A stretch of 64,000 bases of DNA from an uncultured Acidovorax sp. Its GTDB lineage: Bacteria > Pseudomonadota > Gammaproteobacteria > Burkholderiales > Burkholderiaceae_C. Under the pieces are notes generated by a model. That model was not told the DNA's origin. It did no database searches and saw only the letters and a program-made list of their open reading frames with translations. Position numbers and translations under genes: made by a program. The DNA is taken from contig CAJYKV010000007.1 in NCBI GenBank assembly GCA_913774955.1, positions 668,455-732,454 of the forward strand, given 5' to 3'. Within the stretch, counting starts at the first letter, position 1, and each line of letters begins with the position of its first letter. Positions 17,333-25,290 of the stretch are shown piece by piece.

Positions 17333-20059
17333 TCAGTCGTCCCAATCGCTGCGGCCACCATACTTCACAAGTTTCCCAAGCACTCGACCGGAGCCGCCGG
17401 CACCTAGGTCGAGATGATGTTTGATGTCGCTGGCGACTGATCGTGGCAGCGTCCCATCAGAACGGTATCGCTCAAGATCAGCATAGGCGGCACGTTTTTC
17501 GACTTCGTCTGCAAGGTCAAAAGTGAGAATCTTGATTCGCGCTGCATTTCCCCGACCCATCTTGTTCGGCGCACCCCGATCGAGATACTGACTTGCCTCG
17601 GCGTGCATGCTTTTCCAGTCACGCTCAATTTCGTTCAGTAGCATCAGGTCCCATTTCCTCCAAAGGAGCGCGTCATCCTGATGGGCTTGAAATGCCTCAT
17701 CGCAAAATGCAACAACTGACCGCAAATCCAGACTGGGAAATCCCTGGTCGGCCGCAAGCACAGCGTTGACGGCTTCCGCTTGCAGTCGATCAATACGACG
17801 CCGCGAATAGAAGTTCAGTCCGCCGATTGCACTCTTGGTCTTCAGAACCGATTCCCAGCGGTCTAGGTCCACGAGGTTCTGGGAAACCTCAACTGGAGGT
17901 ATGGATGGATCAAAGTACGTCCTTGCGAGAAGAGCGCGTAGCAGCACATCGATATTGTTCGGATTCTCGCGCAACACGACAGAGCGCTTGGCGAACTCCA
18001 GTGCCTGCGCATAGTTAGTTGGTTCGATGCGTAGTATGCACTGTACGGCCTCGTTAAGCATCTGTGACCTTTGATGTTCGGTGCGACCTTCGTCGGGCAA
18101 CTGAACAAGAGCTTGCTCATACTTCGGCAGCGCAAACCGGTATTGCGACTTGCACTTGTAGGCAAAGCCTTGAACAAACAGAGCCATTGCCTTCACCTTC
18201 GCGTTAAAGCGAAAGTGAAAGTTGAAAGCCTGACCCAGGTATCGGACTGCGGCAGCAACATCGTCATCCGATTGCTCGCGCGCTGCAGCCAGACCGAAAT
18301 ACCTAGCAATCTCCACCCTCGTCGAGTCATCCCGGACACGCTCTATCGCACCAAACGCCCGCCTAAGCAGTGGAAGAGCAGAACTTGTTTGGCCTAGTCT
18401 GTATCTCTGCCATCCTGCCTTGAAGAGCAGTGCAACAGTTACGAAAACGACGTCATCTGCGTCGATTTCGGTGTCTGTTGCAAGTTTGGCCTGTAAACGA
18501 TTGTTCAGCATTACTGCGCTTGAGTCTTCGTCTCGTCCAACTTCAACCGCTCGTGCGTAACTTCGGATCAGGTCCATGGACTGGCGACGAGGCAGCGCGC
18601 CTGCGAAGTGAAGATTCAGCTTCCTCGCGAGTGCCCGTGGGACTCTGTAGGTTGACTCAGATAGATGTTCTACCAAGCCGACCTCCATCAAGCGATATAG
18701 CGAGTCACCGACACTCACTTGTGAATTTCCGAAGATCTCACTCAGCGCGTCGATATGAGCCACACCCAAGAGATTTACCACGTCCAACAATTGGATCGCT
18801 GCACTGTCATCAGATATGGACTGCCAAGCCCACTGAACAACCGCTTGTACGCGCTGGTCAAAACGCTCGACCTCGGTGGCGATATCGCGCGAAAGGAAAT
18901 CCAGCGAAGCCCTGCGTGCGGCGACTCTAACGATGTCAACTATCAGTTTCGCATTGTTGGCACCACCCGCAACAATCTCAGGCACATGCTGACGCCACCG
19001 AGCCACTCTAGCAGGATCGACCGCCGCAATCACACGATTGGTAAGTTCAGTACTTTCACTCTCTTCAAGTGTTGGCACGGCAATTTGGCCCGCGCTTGGT
19101 ATCGCTCGCATCATGAACTCCGGAAGCGGTCGCCCAATAGTGCAGAAGATTAACGGTTGAACAGTAGAAGGAATAAATCCGAGATACTCCGTGGCCCAAA
19201 AAGGCATTACTTCGTTTACGTCGGTCGAATCATCTTTCGATACGACCACATAGCATCGATTAGTGACCAGCAGCATCCCAAGTTGAGTGTAGTATCGGCG
19301 CAAAGCCAACGGATTCTGCTGAATATCGAGCATCATTTGTCGCCGCTCGGCTTTCGACTTGTGCAGCACGTCGCCCCAGATCAATTGCAGTAGATCTTCT
19401 GGTCCGTCGACACTGTCCAGACTGATGAGGTACTCCGTCAGGTGCCGATACTCGCTATGCGTAATGAGGCGAACTAGAGTGCGTCGCCCAGATCCGTGAA
19501 AGCCGGAGACGAACGTGATCGGGGCCTTGGTATGAACGTCGCCAGTCTTCAATGCCTTGCGCAACAACTCTTGAAGCTCAGCTCGCGGGAGCAGCGGATG
19601 GTCCAATTGATCAATTTTCGCTAGCTCCATCGATAGGCGCTGCTCAATCGCTCGATCTTGAACCGGATGCGTGAATGCACGGCCTTCCTGACGAAACGCA
19701 GCAAGAGCATCCACGTCAAGCCCTGTGTCAGGATCGGTGATCGTTTGGTCCAGGGGAGTCCCGTCTGCCTGGATGATCAAGAACCGTTGAAGTCCACCCT
19801 GACTAAGGCGCCGTAAGGCGGTCAGCAGTTCCCGCCGACACCATGGACGACGCGGATCTCCAGCCACATACGCAGCGCTCCAGAACACAACAAATAGCTG
19901 ACATTGCTTCAGTTCCGATAGGATCTCTGCCGGAAAGTTGTCCCCATCGACACCCGTCCTGGTGTAGACGTAGATGAGGTCATCCCTAAACTTGGACCTG
20001 ATGCGCTCGACAAATGCTCTTGCATCGCCAGCGAACGAGAAGAAGACGGGGTGTCGCAT
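17333..20059 (-). CDS. TIR - P-loop (STAND-like) - helical repeat protein, candidate immune sensor
   Basis: This 908-residue protein has an immune-receptor layout. The N-terminal TIR domain (about 1-150) starts HPVFFSFAGDARAF, has a BB-loop-like GVDGDNFPAEI, the strand CQLFVVFWSAAY, and PWCRREL with Glu77 at the catalytic NADase glutamate position. A P-loop region follows with GFHGSGRRT (186-194), where Arg replaces the Walker A Lys, and a Walker-B-like CYVVVSKDD (269-277). A winged-helix-like part near 400-480 leads into TPR-like helices from about 520 to 860. It is the third gene of a minus-strand set, 180 bp after the RipA-like gene. Base composition is far lower in GC than the flanks, which suggests horizontal transfer. 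Activity is inferred, not shown. Confidence 0.8.
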   Translation of the reverse strand: MRHPVFFSFAGDARAFVERIRSKFRDDLIYVYTRTGVDGDNFPAEILSELKQCQLFVVFWSAAYVAGDPRRPWCRRELLTALRRLSQGGLQRFLIIQADGTPLDQTITDPDTGLDVDALAAFRQEGRAFTHPVQDRAIEQRLSMELAKIDQLDHPLLPRAELQELLRKALKTGDVHTKAPITFVSGFHGSGRRTLVRLITHSEYRHLTEYLISLDSVDGPEDLLQLIWGDVLHKSKAERRQMMLDIQQNPLALRRYYTQLGMLLVTNRCYVVVSKDDSTDVNEVMPFWATEYLGFIPSTVQPLIFCTIGRPLPEFMMRAIPSAGQIAVPTLEESESTELTNRVIAAVDPARVARWRQHVPEIVAGGANNAKLIVDIVRVAARRASLDFLSRDIATEVERFDQRVQAVVQWAWQSISDDSAAIQLLDVVNLLGVAHIDALSEIFGNSQVSVGDSLYRLMEVGLVEHLSESTYRVPRALARKLNLHFAGALPRRQSMDLIRSYARAVEVGRDEDSSAVMLNNRLQAKLATDTEIDADDVVFVTVALLFKAGWQRYRLGQTSSALPLLRRAFGAIERVRDDSTRVEIARYFGLAAAREQSDDDVAAAVRYLGQAFNFHFRFNAKVKAMALFVQGFAYKCKSQYRFALPKYEQALVQLPDEGRTEHQRSQMLNEAVQCILRIEPTNYAQALEFAKRSVVLRENPNNIDVLLRALLARTYFDPSIPPVEVSQNLVDLDRWESVLKTKSAIGGLNFYSRRRIDRLQAEAVNAVLAADQGFPSLDLRSVVAFCDEAFQAHQDDALLWRKWDLMLLNEIERDWKSMHAEASQYLDRGAPNKMGRGNAARIKILTFDLADEVEKRAAYADLERYRSDGTLPRSVASDIKHHLDLGAGGSGRVLGKLVKYGGRSDWDD

Positions 20060-20239
20060 ATATGTCTCTTGCTAGATTAAGTACTCAACTGAACCAGCGG
20101 CAGGACCGCGGCGGGGAGTTTTCTGTCGGCACAGTATGGCATTGGGCCTGTACGCCCCCACCGTCGCACGTAGTGAAGACCAACCCTTCGCACAAGTTGA
20201 CCCGCTACGACAGGCCGAATGTGGGTGGGCAGCCTTCAG

Positions 20240-20791
20240 TCAGAAGCCACAACCTGGCCAAGGTAGATCGCGGAAAGTAGTAAGCCAATACCATGGGAAC
20301 ATCCGCGTGAAGACAATCATGTGCAGTGCCATGAAGACCAGTGGAACATTACGTTCGATGTGAGTCAATGGCTTATACAGAGCCGGGTTTGTTCCCCGCT
20401 CCATGGCGTCCCACTCAGCCTCGTAGGGGCTGATGGGGAGCCGCTTCTCAATCTGGTGAATGACCTTGAATTTTGCGGTATTGAGATTGGAATAAGAAAT
20501 TATCAGGCTTCGCCAGAGCCAAGAAAGAGCCAATCCGCCGCAGGCAAGCATCCAGTTGTACTCGCCAGTCTCTTTCACCGAGAGATACCCAACAAAAGCT
20601 AAAATTGCCGAGTTCAGACTGAGAAAGTAGGTATTGGCGGTGGCGCGCCTCTGGCTGATGCGGTCAGCCATCTCGACGTAAAGCTTGTATTGATCTAGTA
20701 GATGGCTGTACCACTTATCGTTGTGCGGGTAAGTAGTACCCTCAGCAATCTCGTTGAACAAGCCAGCTCGATCAACCTGGGGCGAGACCAT
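20240..20791 (-). CDS. RipA/SLATT-like small membrane protein paired with TIR gene
   Basis: This 183-residue membrane protein has a conserved N-terminal cytoplasmic segment (KWYSHLLDQYKLYVEMADRISQRRATANTYFLSLN), two membrane helices at about 53-72 and 80-100, a linker with NLNTAKFKVIHQIEKRLP and YEAEWDAMERGTNP, and a third hydrophobic stretch at about 149-171. This resembles RipA-family octameric membrane proteins and the SLATT group of two-helix effectors seen in conflict systems; I hold the family name at moderate confidence. Its start overlaps the end of the ThsB-like TIR gene by 20 bp, so the two are surely co-translated. A likely role is a membrane effector or anchor responding to a TIR-made signal; this is inference. 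Confidence 0.72.
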   Translation of the reverse strand: MVSPQVDRAGLFNEIAEGTTYPHNDKWYSHLLDQYKLYVEMADRISQRRATANTYFLSLNSAILAFVGYLSVKETGEYNWMLACGGLALSWLWRSLIISYSNLNTAKFKVIHQIEKRLPISPYEAEWDAMERGTNPALYKPLTHIERNVPLVFMALHMIVFTRMFPWYWLTTFRDLPWPGCGF

Positions 20792-21179
20792 TTAGCGCCC
20801 CCCCTTTGATGAGCAGTTCTAGGTTTCCCCATGTCCATGTGTAAAGCTTGTAGCTTGCTTTCGCCGTCGATGGCTCGGAGCAGCCGTCCTGATAGGCGGC
20901 GAGGAAGAAGTACGGCTTGTTGATTTCTTGGGCTATCGCGACTTCTTGTGCGACGCCCGTTGCCATATACATGTTCTTACCGCATAGAACACAAACCACG
21001 TCGACATGGGCCATTTTTGCCTTGATCTTTGACTTGCAGTCGCCAGTGAGGTGTTCCTTCGAAGACCAGTCAGCAAACTCAAAGTTGGCGTTGGGGTGCT
21101 TCGACTGCCCAACGAGCAAGTCCTTCTGTTGGTAGTCATTGTCATAGTCAAAGCTTATGAATACCCTTGTCTTAGCCAC
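20772..21179 (-). CDS. ThsB-like TIR domain protein (PF08937-type)
   Basis: This 135-residue protein is a stand-alone TIR-like domain of the type found in Thoeris ThsB. Residues 4-16 read TRVFISFDYDNDY, the usual first strand. ADWSSKE follows near 37-43, then SKIKAKMAHVDVVCVLCGKN and AQEVAIAQEINKPYFFL, with Glu79 at the position of the conserved TIR glutamate. The GTG at 21179 is chosen because an AGGAG site lies just upstream (minus strand) and the TIR domain begins immediately; upstream codons look non-coding. It is the first gene of the island and overlaps the membrane protein gene. No ThsA (SIR2/SLOG or Macro) partner is nearby, so this is not a standard Thoeris locus. Confidence 0.8.
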   Translation of the reverse strand: MAKTRVFISFDYDNDYQQKDLLVGQSKHPNANFEFADWSSKEHLTGDCKSKIKAKMAHVDVVCVLCGKNMYMATGVAQEVAIAQEINKPYFFLAAYQDGCSEPSTAKASYKLYTWTWGNLELLIKGGALNGLAPG

Positions 21180-21351
21180 ACTTTTCTCCTGAAGTTCCCG
21201 CAATATACTTGTGACATGCGTCTGTCGTTGCACCAAGATGTTTAATCCGGTCTGCTGCGAGCCGCGCAGCCGAGTCGCCGGTTCCGAGGCCTGAAGCGCT
21301 ATTCCGGAAAAACGGCGCGTAACTACCGGTATTAGTGTTGCTTCCGTTAAA

Positions 21352-22410
21352 CTACTGGATCGCGAATGACTCAAGGTGGCTCATCCATGCTAAACCACTC
21401 GTCACCTCCACCACCTTCACCAACACCCACAACGCCCGATTCACCGGCGTCGCCACCCCCACCGCCTTCCCACGCTCCACCACATACCCATTGAGGTGAT
21501 CGATCTCGCTCGGCTTGCCCCGCGCCAGGTCCTGCGCGGTGGACGACATCTGCCCCGGCATGCTGGCCGCGATGCGTGTCACCGCCGCACCCACATCGCC
21601 CGGAATCTGGATGCCGTCCGCTTCGGCCACGGCCAGGCATTCGGCCACCACATCGGCGATCACGTCCGCCACGCCGGGCGTCTGCACCAGCCGGCCGTAG
21701 GGCTGCTGCGCAATCGCGGAAATCGCGTTGTACGCGCAGTTGAGCACTAGCTTGGCCCAGAGCGCGCCGCGCACGTTGTCTGAAATCTCCGCGGCGATGC
21801 CGGCGGCGCTGAACTGCAGCGCCACCGTGGCGCTGCGGGGCGAGGGCGCGATCACCAGTTCGCCGCGCCCGTGGTGGCGCACGTGGCCGGGGCCGGCCAT
21901 TTCGGTGGCCACGTAGACCACGGCGGCAGCGACGGGGTGGGAATTGCCGAGGACACCGCGCACGCGCTCGTCGTTGTCCACGCCGTTCTGCAGCGTGAGC
22001 ACCAGCGCGCCGGGCGCGAGGTGCGGCTGGATCTGGCGGGCCGCGTCCTCGGTGTCGGTGGACTTCACGCAGAACATCACCACGTCCGCGCCGCGCACCG
22101 CAGCGGGATCGGTGTCGGCCGCCATGGGAACCTGTTCGTCGAGCGTGGCGGTCTGCAGGCGCAGGCCGTTCGCGCGGATGGCCTCGACATGCGCGGGCCG
22201 GCCGATCAGCGTGACCGCATGGCCGGCGCGCGCGAGCAGGGCGCCGAAGTAGCAGCCGACGGCGCCGGCGCCCATCACGGCGATGCGCAGGGGCGGGGCT
22301 GGTGGCTCGGCGTGGGTGGTGGCTTCGTTAGAGGCACCAGCGCGAGCGCGTGAGGCGGGCGGCGACGCGGGCGTGCCTCCGGCAGGGGCATCCGATGGTG
22401 ATGCGGTCAT
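21352..22410 (-). CDS. panE: Ketopantoate reductase family (2-dehydropantoate 2-reductase) protein
   Basis: This 352-residue NADPH-dependent reductase of the PanE/ApbA family would reduce ketopantoate to pantoate or a related 2-oxo acid. The Rossmann motif IAVMGAGAVGCYFGALLARAGH follows a ~45-residue Ala/Pro-rich N-terminal extension. Then come the substrate lysine in VMFCVKSTDTEDA, LQNGVDNDE, and the C-terminal helical domain with WAKLVLNCAYNAISAI. The ATG at 22410 was chosen over the longer frame to 22566. The last residues (TSGLAWMSHLESFAIQ) look unlike the family C-terminus and lie at the edge of the low-GC island, so the 3' end may have been rebuilt by insertion. Paralogues of this family are common, so the pantothenate role is not certain. 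Confidence 0.83.
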   Translation of the reverse strand: MTASPSDAPAGGTPASPPASRARAGASNEATTHAEPPAPPLRIAVMGAGAVGCYFGALLARAGHAVTLIGRPAHVEAIRANGLRLQTATLDEQVPMAADTDPAAVRGADVVMFCVKSTDTEDAARQIQPHLAPGALVLTLQNGVDNDERVRGVLGNSHPVAAAVVYVATEMAGPGHVRHHGRGELVIAPSPRSATVALQFSAAGIAAEISDNVRGALWAKLVLNCAYNAISAIAQQPYGRLVQTPGVADVIADVVAECLAVAEADGIQIPGDVGAAVTRIAASMPGQMSSTAQDLARGKPSEIDHLNGYVVERGKAVGVATPVNRALWVLVKVVEVTSGLAWMSHLESFAIQ

Positions 22411-22701
22411 GCAGTTTTCTCTCCTCTCTGCCGAGCATCGTAAGCCCGGCCGCTGCACCTGCATCCAGGGGTTTGCACGATAGGTGATGCGGACCGGTCG
22501 TTGCTGCGCGCTCGCGACGGACACGCGGCGCCATTGCCGTGGCGAGGGTATTGCCACGGGCTTCATGGTTCCATCCAGCGGAACGATTTGCGCGACACAG
22601 CGCTTTTCACACGCCTTGTTGCAATATGGCCGAGCTGGCGCACGGCTGCGCAGCTAGCATCCGCCCCCATCGAAAACGCGACAGCAAAAGGGGGAGGAAC
22701 C

Positions 22702-23640
22702 ATGAGCGCGGAGTTGGCGGCGACGTTTTTCAATATGGGCTATGCCCAGTCCGTGGCCCAGTCCATGGAAAAGAACCGGGTGGACGTATTGGTGCTCACG
22801 CAGGGCCAGTACCTGGGCATCCTGCAGGACAAGGCCCGGAACCACCCGGCGCTGGAATTCAACCTGCGAAAGATCCTCGCCGGTTCGACGTTCGGCCAGT
22901 ATTGGCAGCACACCTTCAGCCCCAACGCCAGCGAGCCGTGGGTCGGCCCCGCGGCGCAGGGAGCCAACGACGCGTTCGCCATCACCCGCACCCTGAATGC
23001 GATCGGCATGTCGGGCATCACCAGCTACGTGAAGACGACCGCGACCGGCACCTACATCATCATCAAGGGCTACTCGGCGCGCCGCAGCGCGGCACTGCAG
23101 GGCACGCGCTACCTCGCGACGCACCCGAAGATGATCCAGCTGGGCCTGGGCATGAAGAGCCTGCAGGGCATCGCCAAGGGCGGATTCATCCTGGGCGTGG
23201 TCGTCTCCAGCGGCATCGAGTTGATGGACTTCATGTTCAACAACGAGAAGACCATGTATGACCTGGTGGGTGGGATCGGGGTAGAGGCGGTGAAGGGTGG
23301 GTTGGGGGCGTTGGCTGCCTACGGATTTGCGGCTTACATCGGCGGAGTCGCGACTACCATCGCGATTGCCCCTGCATTCATCATGGCCTTGGTGGCTGTG
23401 GCGGCGGGGACTGTTTTGAACGTTGCAGATGCCAAGTACGGGATCAAGGGCAAGGTGATCGCAGCTCTCAGGATGGCTCCCGAAAATCTTGCCAATGGCA
23501 TATACCGCATCGATACCGAGGCGCAGTCCTGGCATGACGATTTGCGGGACGCCATGGCGCAAAAAAAGGTCGAACTGGGCCGGACCATCGACAAGGCAAC
23601 CAGGGACTGGCTTTGCCGTATCAATTGTTTGCGCTTCTAG
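22702..23640 (+). CDS. Candidate membrane-active toxin/effector
   Basis: I do not recognise a named family for this 312-residue protein. The N-terminal ~130 residues are soluble-looking (MSAELAATFFNMGYAQSVAQ, then DVLVLTQGQYLGILQDKA). The middle part includes TGTYIIIKGYSARRSAALQGTRYL. From about 155 to 260 there are three or four glycine/alanine-rich hydrophobic segments (GGFILGVVVSSGIELM, GGIGVEAVKGGLGALAAYGFAAY, APAFIMALVAVAAGTVLN) followed by DAKYGIKGKVIAAL and an amphipathic C-terminus. No Sec signal is seen. This resembles pore-forming or inner-membrane-targeted antibacterial effectors. Three tandem membrane paralogues follow at once, as expected for immunity genes. The ribosome site GGGGGAGGA lies just before the ATG. 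Secretion route unknown. Confidence 0.6.
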   Translation: MSAELAATFFNMGYAQSVAQSMEKNRVDVLVLTQGQYLGILQDKARNHPALEFNLRKILAGSTFGQYWQHTFSPNASEPWVGPAAQGANDAFAITRTLNAIGMSGITSYVKTTATGTYIIIKGYSARRSAALQGTRYLATHPKMIQLGLGMKSLQGIAKGGFILGVVVSSGIELMDFMFNNEKTMYDLVGGIGVEAVKGGLGALAAYGFAAYIGGVATTIAIAPAFIMALVAVAAGTVLNVADAKYGIKGKVIAALRMAPENLANGIYRIDTEAQSWHDDLRDAMAQKKVELGRTIDKATRDWLCRINCLRF

Positions 23641-23652
23641 CTCCGGGGTCCC

Positions 23653-24150
23653 ATGCACAACATCCAGCAAATCCGTAAATCATTGCTTTGGGGCATACCT
23701 CTCAGTGCGCTCGTCGGTGCGGGGTGCCTATGGCTCGGCTTTGAAGCCGTGATACGAACGATCCAGCAGATCGCCGCTGGAGCGGCGGGCGTCCGGATTG
23801 CACCTGCCGCGCAGTTGGCACCCTTCGTCGTTGTTCTGTGCATCCTCGGCATCGTTGTCGGGGTCATGCGGGCGATACCTTTAAGCGACAGGCTGATCCG
23901 GCGGACCGAGCGTGCCTTCAACATCGCGCTCGCAGCCAGTGCCATCGCGCTCCTGCTGGTTCCCGTGACCTCCATCGCCCAGCGCTTCTACATGCCCAGC
24001 ATCGGCTACACGCAATGCCATGCCCTGCAGGGCCAGCCCACGTTGTGGTTCACGGACTGGGTTCGCGATCCTGCGTGGTGCGTCAAGGGCAAGACCCTGG
24101 ATTGGGTGAACGAGCAGGCGAGAGCGCCCGCATCGAGCGCGACTCCCTAA
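23653..24150 (+). CDS. Candidate immunity membrane protein, copy 1
   Basis: This 165-residue protein begins 12 bases after the toxin-like gene. It has three hydrophobic segments (about 12-34, 56-76 and 92-114) and a C-terminal ~50-residue domain with two conserved Cys. That domain reads YMPSIGYTQCHALQGQPT, then WFTDWVRDPAWCVKGKTLDWVNEQAR. Three helices with a basic N-terminus place this Cys-containing domain outside the cytoplasm, where the cysteines could form a disulfide. It is clearly paralogous to the two genes that follow. The location and topology fit immunity against a periplasm-delivered membrane toxin; that role is inference. Confidence 0.65.
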   Translation: MHNIQQIRKSLLWGIPLSALVGAGCLWLGFEAVIRTIQQIAAGAAGVRIAPAAQLAPFVVVLCILGIVVGVMRAIPLSDRLIRRTERAFNIALAASAIALLLVPVTSIAQRFYMPSIGYTQCHALQGQPTLWFTDWVRDPAWCVKGKTLDWVNEQARAPASSATP

Positions 24151-24223
24151 GTGGTGTCGCAGTGCCATGGGCAGGTTGCTCGCATGCGTGCCCAGTGCGC
24201 TTCCGTTGACCCCCGGTCCCGAC

Positions 24224-24721
24224 ATGCATGACATTCCCGCGCTGCGCAAAACCATGTTGTGGAGCACGCCGCTTTTTCTTGGCATCGCTGCCAGCTGCGT
24301 GTGGGTCACCCTGCATGGGGTCGTGCCGGTCTTTCAGGGCATCGCGGCAAGGGCTCCGGCAATCCGAATTGCGCCCGCTGCCCAGTTGGCTCCGTTCGTC
24401 GCCGTCGTCTGCATCATGGCCATTGTGCTCGGCGCCATGCGCGTGGCGAAGTGCCGTGCAGCCGCGATTGCGAAGTTTGAGCGCGCTTTCACCATCGCCG
24501 TGCTCGCCAGTGGCTTGGTGATGCTGCTGATTCCCGTGACCTCGTTCATCCAGCGTGTTTACATGCCGAGCCTCGGCTACACGGCGTGCTACGAACTGCA
24601 GGGCAACCCGACCCTCTGGTTCACGGATTGGGTGAAAGATCCGGCGTTGTGCGTCAAAGGCAAGAGCCTGGATTGGGTGAAAGAGCAGGCGCGGTTGTCC
24701 ACGCCACGCGCAACTCTTTGA
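24224..24721 (+). CDS. Candidate immunity membrane protein, copy 2
   Basis: This is the second paralogue, also 165 residues, with the same three-helix layout and C-terminal Cys domain: YMPSLGYTACYELQGNPT, then WFTDWVKDPALCVKGKSLDWVKEQAR. The start at ATG 24224 (MHDIPALRK) matches the starts of copies 1 and 3 (MHNIQQIRK, MHDIHQIRK); the open frame 19 codons upstream does not align. Residues that differ from copy 1 are spread over the membrane part, while the C-terminal domain is more conserved, suggesting that the external domain is under constraint. Confidence 0.65.
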   Translation: MHDIPALRKTMLWSTPLFLGIAASCVWVTLHGVVPVFQGIAARAPAIRIAPAAQLAPFVAVVCIMAIVLGAMRVAKCRAAAIAKFERAFTIAVLASGLVMLLIPVTSFIQRVYMPSLGYTACYELQGNPTLWFTDWVKDPALCVKGKSLDWVKEQARLSTPRATL

Positions 24722-24754
24722 CCACTGGAACTGTGTCCCGCTATCCGCCCGTCC

Positions 24755-25207
24755 ATGCACGACATCCATCAAATCCGGAAGCTCATTCGGTGGGGCATCC
24801 CGTTGTATCTCGGGCTCGTGGCAGGGGCGTTGCTGATGACCCGCCATGCCCTGGTGCCCATGGTACAAGACATCATGTCCAGAGCGCCCGTGGTGCGGAT
24901 CACGCCGGGCATGCACCTCATGCCGTGCGTCGTCGCTTTCGGCTCACTGGCAATTGTCGTCATGGTGATGCGTGCGATCCCCTGTCGCGACAGCCTCGTC
25001 AAGAAGTTCGAGCTAGCGGCCAATCTGTCGGTGGCTGCCAGCACCATCGCGCTCCTGCTGGTTCCCGTGGTTTCCTTCGCCCAGTACTACTACATGCCGA
25101 GCATCGGCTACATCCCATGCAATGCCCTGCAGGGCCAGCCCACGCGGTGGTTCAACGACTGGGTTCGCGATCCGGCATGGTGCATGAAGGGCAAGACCCC
25201 GGAATAG
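24755..25207 (+). CDS. Candidate immunity membrane protein, copy 3 (C-terminally truncated)
   Basis: The third paralogue has 150 residues. It aligns with copies 1 and 2 through MCPs-like segments YMPSIGYIPCNALQGQPT and WFNDWVRDPAWCMKGKT, then stops at TAG (25205-25207), where the other copies have the Trp codon TGG of LDW. The sequence after the stop (25208-25237) still encodes INQQARPSL before a TGA, matching VNEQAR in copy 1. This shows a recent nonsense change that removes ~10-15 residues. Both conserved cysteines are kept, so the protein may still work. Confidence 0.62.
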   Translation: MHDIHQIRKLIRWGIPLYLGLVAGALLMTRHALVPMVQDIMSRAPVVRITPGMHLMPCVVAFGSLAIVVMVMRAIPCRDSLVKKFELAANLSVAASTIALLLVPVVSFAQYYYMPSIGYIPCNALQGQPTRWFNDWVRDPAWCMKGKTPE

Positions 25208-25250
25208 ATTAACCAGCAGGCGCGCCCATCGCTTTGATGAGGTGATGAGT

Positions 25251-25266
25251 GGCCCCGGCAGGGGCC
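25251..25266. terminator. GC hairpin between convergent immunity and chemoreceptor genes
   Basis: An inverted repeat of GGCCCC and GGGGCC with a 4-base loop lies between the 3' ends of the copy 3 gene and the chemotaxis receptor gene. It is followed by a C-rich tract and no T-run, so it would be a weak or Rho-assisted 3' end. Confidence 0.35.
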
Positions 25267-25290
25267 CCCGCCCCCGCCCCCCGCCGCCCC

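Noticed and set aside
17863..20363. Several plus-strand open frames of 60-170 codons inside the TIR island
   Set aside because: They lie opposite the 908-residue protein gene, lack ribosome sites and have no recognisable domains.
17333..21179. Calling the island a standard Thoeris system
   Set aside because: A ThsB-like gene is present but there is no ThsA (SIR2-SLOG or membrane ThsA) and the other two genes are a membrane protein and a TIR-STAND-TPR protein.
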